Positions 6,857 to 9,601 of a stretch of 9,601 bases of DNA are shown in pieces. The notes under the pieces are model-generated. The model was not told the DNA's origin. It searched no databases and saw only the letters and a program-made list of their open reading frames with translations. The translations under genes were made by a program, and so were the position numbers. The stretch lies in NCBI GenBank assembly GCA_002409975.1, contig DHOO01000036.1, positions 44,615-54,215 of the forward strand, read 5' to 3'. This DNA is from Firmicutes bacterium UBA5388 (lineage in GTDB: Bacteria; Bacillota; UBA4882; UBA10575). Numbering within the stretch: position 1 is the stretch's first letter; the number at the start of each line of letters is the position of its first letter.

Positions 6857-6885
6857 TTGCCAAAGATAACATTCTATGTTAGATT
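6857..6885 (+). promoter_or_regulatory. Candidate promoter of the hutP-like/aroH/hisC unit
   Basis: TTGCCA (6857-6862, five of six matches to the -35 consensus) is followed after 17 bp by TAGATT (6880-6885, four of six). Upstream lies a T8A8 tract (6821-6836), which may help as a bent or UP-like element. Transcription would begin near 6892, just ahead of the UAG array and terminator, so the leader RNA would contain both. The call is moderate because the -10 is weak. Confidence 0.4.
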
Positions 6886-6909
6886 GTTAATAAAAGAACT
6901 GCTGGACGG

Positions 6910-6928
6910 TAGTGCGGTAGATTGATAG
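6910..6928 (+). promoter_or_regulatory. Regular UAG triplet array, candidate HutP-type RNA binding site
   Basis: TAG occurs at 6910-6912, 6918-6920 and 6926-6928, exactly 8 bases apart; a fourth TAG (6948-6950) lies at the base of the terminator hairpin. B. subtilis HutP is known to bind RNA with evenly spaced UAG/NAG triplets, classically with 4-nt spacers; here the spacers are 5 nt. The array lies 20 bases before an intrinsic terminator and about 70 bases before a HutP-family gene. The site function is inference. Confidence 0.45.
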
Positions 6929-6948
6929 CAAAGATAACCAGTGTCACT

Positions 6949-6973
6949 AGGCGCTCCGTTGAGTGCTTTTTTT
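6949..6973 (+). terminator. Leader terminator just before the hutP-like gene
   Basis: The stem GCGCTC (6951-6956) with GAGTGC (6961-6966) has one G-U pair and a 4-nt loop; A6949 and G6950 can extend it into the T run. Seven T residues follow (6967-6973). It lies only 22 bases before the start codon of the HutP-family gene, so it is an attenuator in the leader rather than the end of the previous operon, or it serves both roles. Bases 6910-6914 can pair with 6945-6949, which would compete with the base of this hairpin. Confidence 0.75.
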
Positions 6974-6995
6974 ATATTATTTGGAGGTGACAATA

Positions 6996-7412
6996 ATGGT
7001 TGGTGGTAGTAGCAAAGAGGTGGCGCGAGCCGCCCTACAAATGGCGATGACTATTTCCCGCGATGAAGAACGATTATTCAAGGAGAAACTACGGGAAGAT
7101 GAGATCCGGGCAGCGGCGGTAGATTATGGCGGAGAAACAGTTCAGGCAGTAAAAACTATTATCGAACGCGCGGTAGTTGCTGGGAAACGGGAATTTTTAA
7201 TTGATGATACCCATGCTGAAGAAGGAGCGGTGGCTGGCGCTACTCACGAAGCTTTACTCCAGATTATCCCTAAGGCTATTGGGTTGAATATTGGTGGTAA
7301 GATTGGTTTGGCGAGGCGAGGGGAACACGTTAGTGTTGCTATTTTCTGTGCTGTCGGTCTTTTACATCTTAATGAAGTGGCGGTAGGTCTTGGTCATCGA
7401 GCAATTAAGTAA
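6996..7412 (+). CDS. HutP-family RNA-binding regulatory protein
   Basis: In B. subtilis, HutP is a hexameric antiterminator that needs L-histidine and Mg2+ to bind hut mRNA. The 138-residue product matches the family over its second half: a THAEEGAVAGATHEALLQ block, a glycine-rich GLNIGGKIGLARRG strand region, HVSVAIFCAVGLLHLNEV, and the C-terminal GLGHRAIK. The C-terminal histidine (H134) fits the family's conserved metal ligand. The H73/H77 pair of the B. subtilis protein does not align simply: the local histidines here are H73 and H84. ATG 6996 has GGAGGTGA at 6983-6990. An in-frame GTG at 6963 would lie inside the terminator hairpin and is rejected. No hut catabolic gene is present; the neighbours are aroH and hisC. 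Ligand and targets are unknown. Confidence 0.85.
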   Translation: MVGGSSKEVARAALQMAMTISRDEERLFKEKLREDEIRAAAVDYGGETVQAVKTIIERAVVAGKREFLIDDTHAEEGAVAGATHEALLQIIPKAIGLNIGGKIGLARRGEHVSVAIFCAVGLLHLNEVAVGLGHRAIK

Positions 7413-7502
7413 GAAGAAATTAGTCCTGATCATACTTAATTATTGATCAGCAATGAGTAAGCAAAGCTAAGCTGATGTTTAGCAACGAGGTGTATGAAGA
7501 AA
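7413..7502 (+). repeat. Spacer with two short inverted repeats between the hutP-like gene and aroH
   Basis: CTGATCA (7426-7432) and TGATCAG (7444-7450) form a 7-bp stem with an 11-nt loop. GCTAA (7466-7470) and TTAGC (7479-7483) form a second, weaker stem. Neither is followed by a T run, so they are not terminators. No promoter is evident, so aroH is probably read through from upstream. They could be processing or stability elements. Confidence 0.35.
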
Positions 7503-7877
7503 ATGGGTAAAGTAAGAGCAATACGGGGCGCTACTACGGTCACGGAAGATACTCGTGAGGAGATTCTCTCGGCGGCCAGAGAGTTAATAACTGAAATTGT
7601 CCAACGTAACCATATAAATTCTGAAAACGTAATTAGTGCTTTTTTTACGGCAACTCCTGATTTAACCGCTGCTTTTCCAGCGGAAGCTGTGCGTCAACTA
7701 GGATATACAGGGTGGCCGGCACTGGATAGTGTGGAGCTCTCTGTGCCTGGAGCGTTAAATCGTTGTATCCGCGTAATGCTTCATGTTTGTTTAGATGATT
7801 CTTGTAAGGAGGTACAACATGTCTACATCCGAGGGGCACGGGCCCTCCGTCCGGACCGGGCAAGCGATGAAAACTAA
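7503..7877 (+). CDS. aroH: Chorismate mutase, AroH type
   Basis: It converts chorismate to prephenate, the first step of the phenylalanine/tyrosine branch, as a small trimeric cytosolic enzyme. The 124-residue product has the AroH-class signature throughout: IRGATTV at the start, FTATPDLTAAFPA, VPGALNRCIRV and HVYIRGA. From remembered B. subtilis residues, R8 (IRG), E78, R90 and Y108 are all present, and the position of C75 is Asp. Two starts are possible. ATG 7494 is only one base after GAGGTG (7487-7492), while ATG 7503 is 10 bases away and gives an N-terminus like other AroH proteins, so I chose 7503. The 3' end overlaps the next gene by 59 bases, whose ribosome binding site lies inside aroH. 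Confidence 0.95.
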   Translation: MGKVRAIRGATTVTEDTREEILSAARELITEIVQRNHINSENVISAFFTATPDLTAAFPAEAVRQLGYTGWPALDSVELSVPGALNRCIRVMLHVCLDDSCKEVQHVYIRGARALRPDRASDEN

Positions 7878-8436
7878 GTTTTGTCTGGTGCGACACGGAA
7901 GCACTGATTGGAATATTGAAGGAAGAATTCAGGGCTGTACAGATACCACTCTAAACCAGCAGGGGAGGAGAGAAGTTTCTGAACTGGCCCAAAGTTTAAA
8001 ACGCCAAGATTGGGAGTTTATTATTACCAGCGAATTGCAAAGAGCTAAAGAGACTGGGGAAATTATCAGCGATACGCTGCAAATTCCACTTTTCTCTTAT
8101 AAAGGTCTGCGGGAACGGGAATTTGGCCCCCTCGAGGGATTAACATTACATGAGATTAAAGAAAGGTATCCGGGTTGGGGTGATGGCGATCTTTTTTTAC
8201 CGGAGCTTGAGTCGCGGCAAGAACTGAAAACTCGCGCTTTAAAGGTAATGGGTCTTTTAGCCAATCTTTTCCCGGCGCGACAGCTAATCATTGTTTCCCA
8301 CGGAGGGTTTCTTCGCGCTTTTTTCCGCGCGGGATTGGGTTTAGAGCGCGCAGCGCCCGCTAATGCGGAAAAAGTGGAAGTTGTCTGGGATGGAGCGTGG
8401 AAAGTATTACATGGAGGGGAAAAAAATGACCTATGA
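7819..8436 (+). CDS. Histidine phosphatase superfamily protein (phosphoglycerate mutase-like)
   Basis: Members use a phosphohistidine intermediate to remove or move phosphate groups. The 205-residue product has the RHG motif with nucleophile H26 (LVRHGSTDWN), R75 in the SELQRAKETG motif, a likely acid Glu at 99 or 101 in LREREFGPLEG, and the second histidine H161 in VSHGG, so it should be active. Its size and motifs fit a broad-specificity or metabolite phosphatase (CobC/PhoE/PspA-like) better than a glycolytic mutase. The strong site AAGGAGGT (7806-7813) points to ATG 7819, which gives a 16-residue polar N-terminal extension. The more usual N-terminus would begin at ATG 7867 (MKTKFCLVRHG), which lacks such a site. 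It overlaps aroH by 59 bases and hisC by 11, so its product likely acts in the same pathway; its substrate is unknown. Confidence 0.88.
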   Translation: MSTSEGHGPSVRTGQAMKTKFCLVRHGSTDWNIEGRIQGCTDTTLNQQGRREVSELAQSLKRQDWEFIITSELQRAKETGEIISDTLQIPLFSYKGLREREFGPLEGLTLHEIKERYPGWGDGDLFLPELESRQELKTRALKVMGLLANLFPARQLIIVSHGGFLRAFFRAGLGLERAAPANAEKVEVVWDGAWKVLHGGEKNDL

Positions 8437-9526
8437 CACACTGATTCGGCAAGAAATTTTGGGAATTGCCCCCTATGTGCCGGGGAAACCCATCGAAGAA
8501 GTACAAAGAGAACTAGGGATTCAAGATGTGATTAAGATGGCCTCTAATGAAAATCCTTTAGGGCCTTCTCCCCAGGCGCTGGAAGCTGCTCACAGCATTC
8601 TTAATGAGGCGCATCTCTACCCTGATGGGAGCTGTTTCAACTTAAAAGAGACGCTAGCAAAAGAACTGGGGGTAAAGACCGAGGAGATTATTCTGGGTAA
8701 TGGTTGTGATGAGATTATCAAGTTGTTAGCTGAAGCTTTTTTCCATTCAGGTGATGAAGTAGTGGTGGCTGATCCTACTTTTGGTGAATATGCCTATGCT
8801 ACTCAATTAATGGGGGCACGATTGGTTAAAGTTAGGGGTAAAGACCTAGGCCATGACCTGGAAGCGATGGCTCGCGCAGTAAGCAACCGGACAAAAGCCA
8901 TCTTTGTCTGTAACCCTAATAATCCGACGGGAACAATGAATAACCGGAAAGAATTAGAACGCTTTCTGGCTCAAATTCCCTCTCATATTTTAGTTATTAT
9001 TGACCAGGCTTATCTAGAATATGTTGATGATCCGGATTACCCTAATGGAATAGATTATATAAGTGACGGAAGAGTTCTTACCTTGCGGACTTTTTCGAAG
9101 ATTTATGGTTTAGCCGGGCTTAGGATTGGTTATGGAGTGGGAGCGAGTGCTCTAATATCATACCTGAATAGAGTGCGCGAGCCTTTTAATGTCAATCGTA
9201 TTGCCCAGGTTGCCGCTCAAGCTGCTTTAAGAGATCAAGAACACTTTAGACTGAGTAAAGAGATGAACCATCAGGGAAAGAAAAAACTCTATCATGGTTT
9301 TGATGAACTTGGACTGGATTATTTACCTAGCGAGGCTAATTTCATTCTTTTTTCCACTTCTTTTGCGGCCAAAGATGTCTTCCAAGCTATGCTACGCAAA
9401 GGGGTGATTATTAGAACTGCTGATATTTTCGGTTTACCTAAGCATATTAGAGTAACGGTTGGAACTGACGAGCAAAACCAAAGGTTTCTCCGCTCGCTTC
9501 GCGAGACGCTAATGGAGCTTAGGTAG
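8426..9526 (+). CDS. hisC: Histidinol-phosphate / aromatic aminotransferase HisC
   Basis: This PLP enzyme of fold type I transaminates histidinol phosphate with glutamate; HisC of several Bacillota also makes Phe and Tyr from their keto acids. The 366-residue product has SNENPLGPSP near 40-49, the NPNNPTGT motif (163-170), the PLP lysine K225 in TFSKIYGLAGLRIGYG, and the C-terminal substrate-binding Arg in RVTVGT (R342). The usual DEAY motif reads DQAY (193-196). The PLP-ring aspartate D193 is kept. ATG 8426 is supported by GGAGGGG at 8413-8419; an in-frame ATG at 8363 would add 21 residues inside the phosphatase gene and is rejected. It overlaps the upstream gene by 11 bases (coupled translation). 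Its position behind aroH favours a role in aromatic amino acids, possibly alongside histidine. Confidence 0.93.
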   Translation: MTYDTLIRQEILGIAPYVPGKPIEEVQRELGIQDVIKMASNENPLGPSPQALEAAHSILNEAHLYPDGSCFNLKETLAKELGVKTEEIILGNGCDEIIKLLAEAFFHSGDEVVVADPTFGEYAYATQLMGARLVKVRGKDLGHDLEAMARAVSNRTKAIFVCNPNNPTGTMNNRKELERFLAQIPSHILVIIDQAYLEYVDDPDYPNGIDYISDGRVLTLRTFSKIYGLAGLRIGYGVGASALISYLNRVREPFNVNRIAQVAAQAALRDQEHFRLSKEMNHQGKKKLYHGFDELGLDYLPSEANFILFSTSFAAKDVFQAMLRKGVIIRTADIFGLPKHIRVTVGTDEQNQRFLRSLRETLMELR

Positions 9527-9601
9527 TCGCTCATGCCGCCAACCGATAGTATTACAAAGTAATATAAATTGTAGGCGGGTGAATCAACTAGGGCTATTTT
9601 C
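9527..9601 (+). other. Region after hisC: small hairpins, no gene visible
   Basis: TATTAC (9550-9555) and GTAATA (9559-9564) form a perfect 6-bp hairpin with an AAA loop. CCGCC (9536-9540) can pair with GGCGG (9574-9578) around it. There is no T run directly behind, so it is not a clear terminator. The window ends before any following start codon can be judged; the operon may continue. Confidence 0.4.

Noticed and set aside
6886..6995. T-box riboswitch in front of the amino-acid cluster
   Set aside because: The predicted leader is too short and lacks the conserved T-box sequence and the specifier stem; only the UAG array and a simple terminator are visible.
8097..8441. 114-codon open frame on the minus strand opposite the phosphatase gene
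   Set aside because: It is a shadow of the real gene, rich in Ser/Arg/Pro as expected for an antisense reading, with no start signal.

Overview
The window reads as a chromosomal segment of a low-to-moderate GC Bacillota, most likely an anaerobic spore-forming member of the Clostridia. The evidence is the gene order (trigger factor, clpP, clpX, lonB), the strong purine-rich ribosome binding sites (AGGAGG type), U-tailed hairpin terminators, and a LonB of the type found mainly in endospore formers. Every gene I can support is on the + strand. I see no mobile element, CRISPR array or sign of recent transfer.

Layout. (1) Bases 1-80: 3' part of a tRNA-Leu with anticodon UAG, with its own terminator. 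(2) 81-2192: a sigma-A type promoter, a 5' leader with a perfect 14-bp hairpin, then tig and clpP joined by an ATGA overlap. (3) 2193-3666: clpX with its own leader and a strong terminator. (4) 3667-4120: an approximately 450-base gap with a second hairpin and one doubtful tiny ORF. (5) 4121-6830: lonB, a patatin-like/RssA-type hydrolase, and an unlisted 48-residue single-span membrane protein with a TTG start. (6) 6831-6973: a leader with three UAG triplets exactly 8 nt apart, followed by an intrinsic terminator. (7) 6996-9526: a HutP-family RNA-binding protein, then aroH (chorismate mutase), a histidine-phosphatase-superfamily protein and hisC, the last three overlapping or tightly coupled. 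The final 75 bases hold no recognisable gene.

How the genes work together. The first half is a protein-quality-control block: a ribosome-associated chaperone, the two-component ClpXP protease and the membrane-anchored Lon-type protease LonB. The second half is an amino-acid biosynthesis block. AroH makes prephenate, and HisC can serve histidine synthesis and/or aromatic transamination. A HutP-family regulator heads this block.

The most interesting signal is the leader in front of the HutP-family gene. B. subtilis HutP binds regularly spaced UAG triplets and prevents termination. Here a regular UAG array plus a terminator lies directly upstream of a HutP-like gene and an aromatic/histidine cluster, which suggests an autoregulated termination switch controlling biosynthesis rather than histidine breakdown. 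Other points are an Asp-to-Asn change at the third catalytic-triad position of ClpP, a tig leader that could switch between a hairpin and sequestering the ribosome binding site, and the small membrane protein after the patatin gene.
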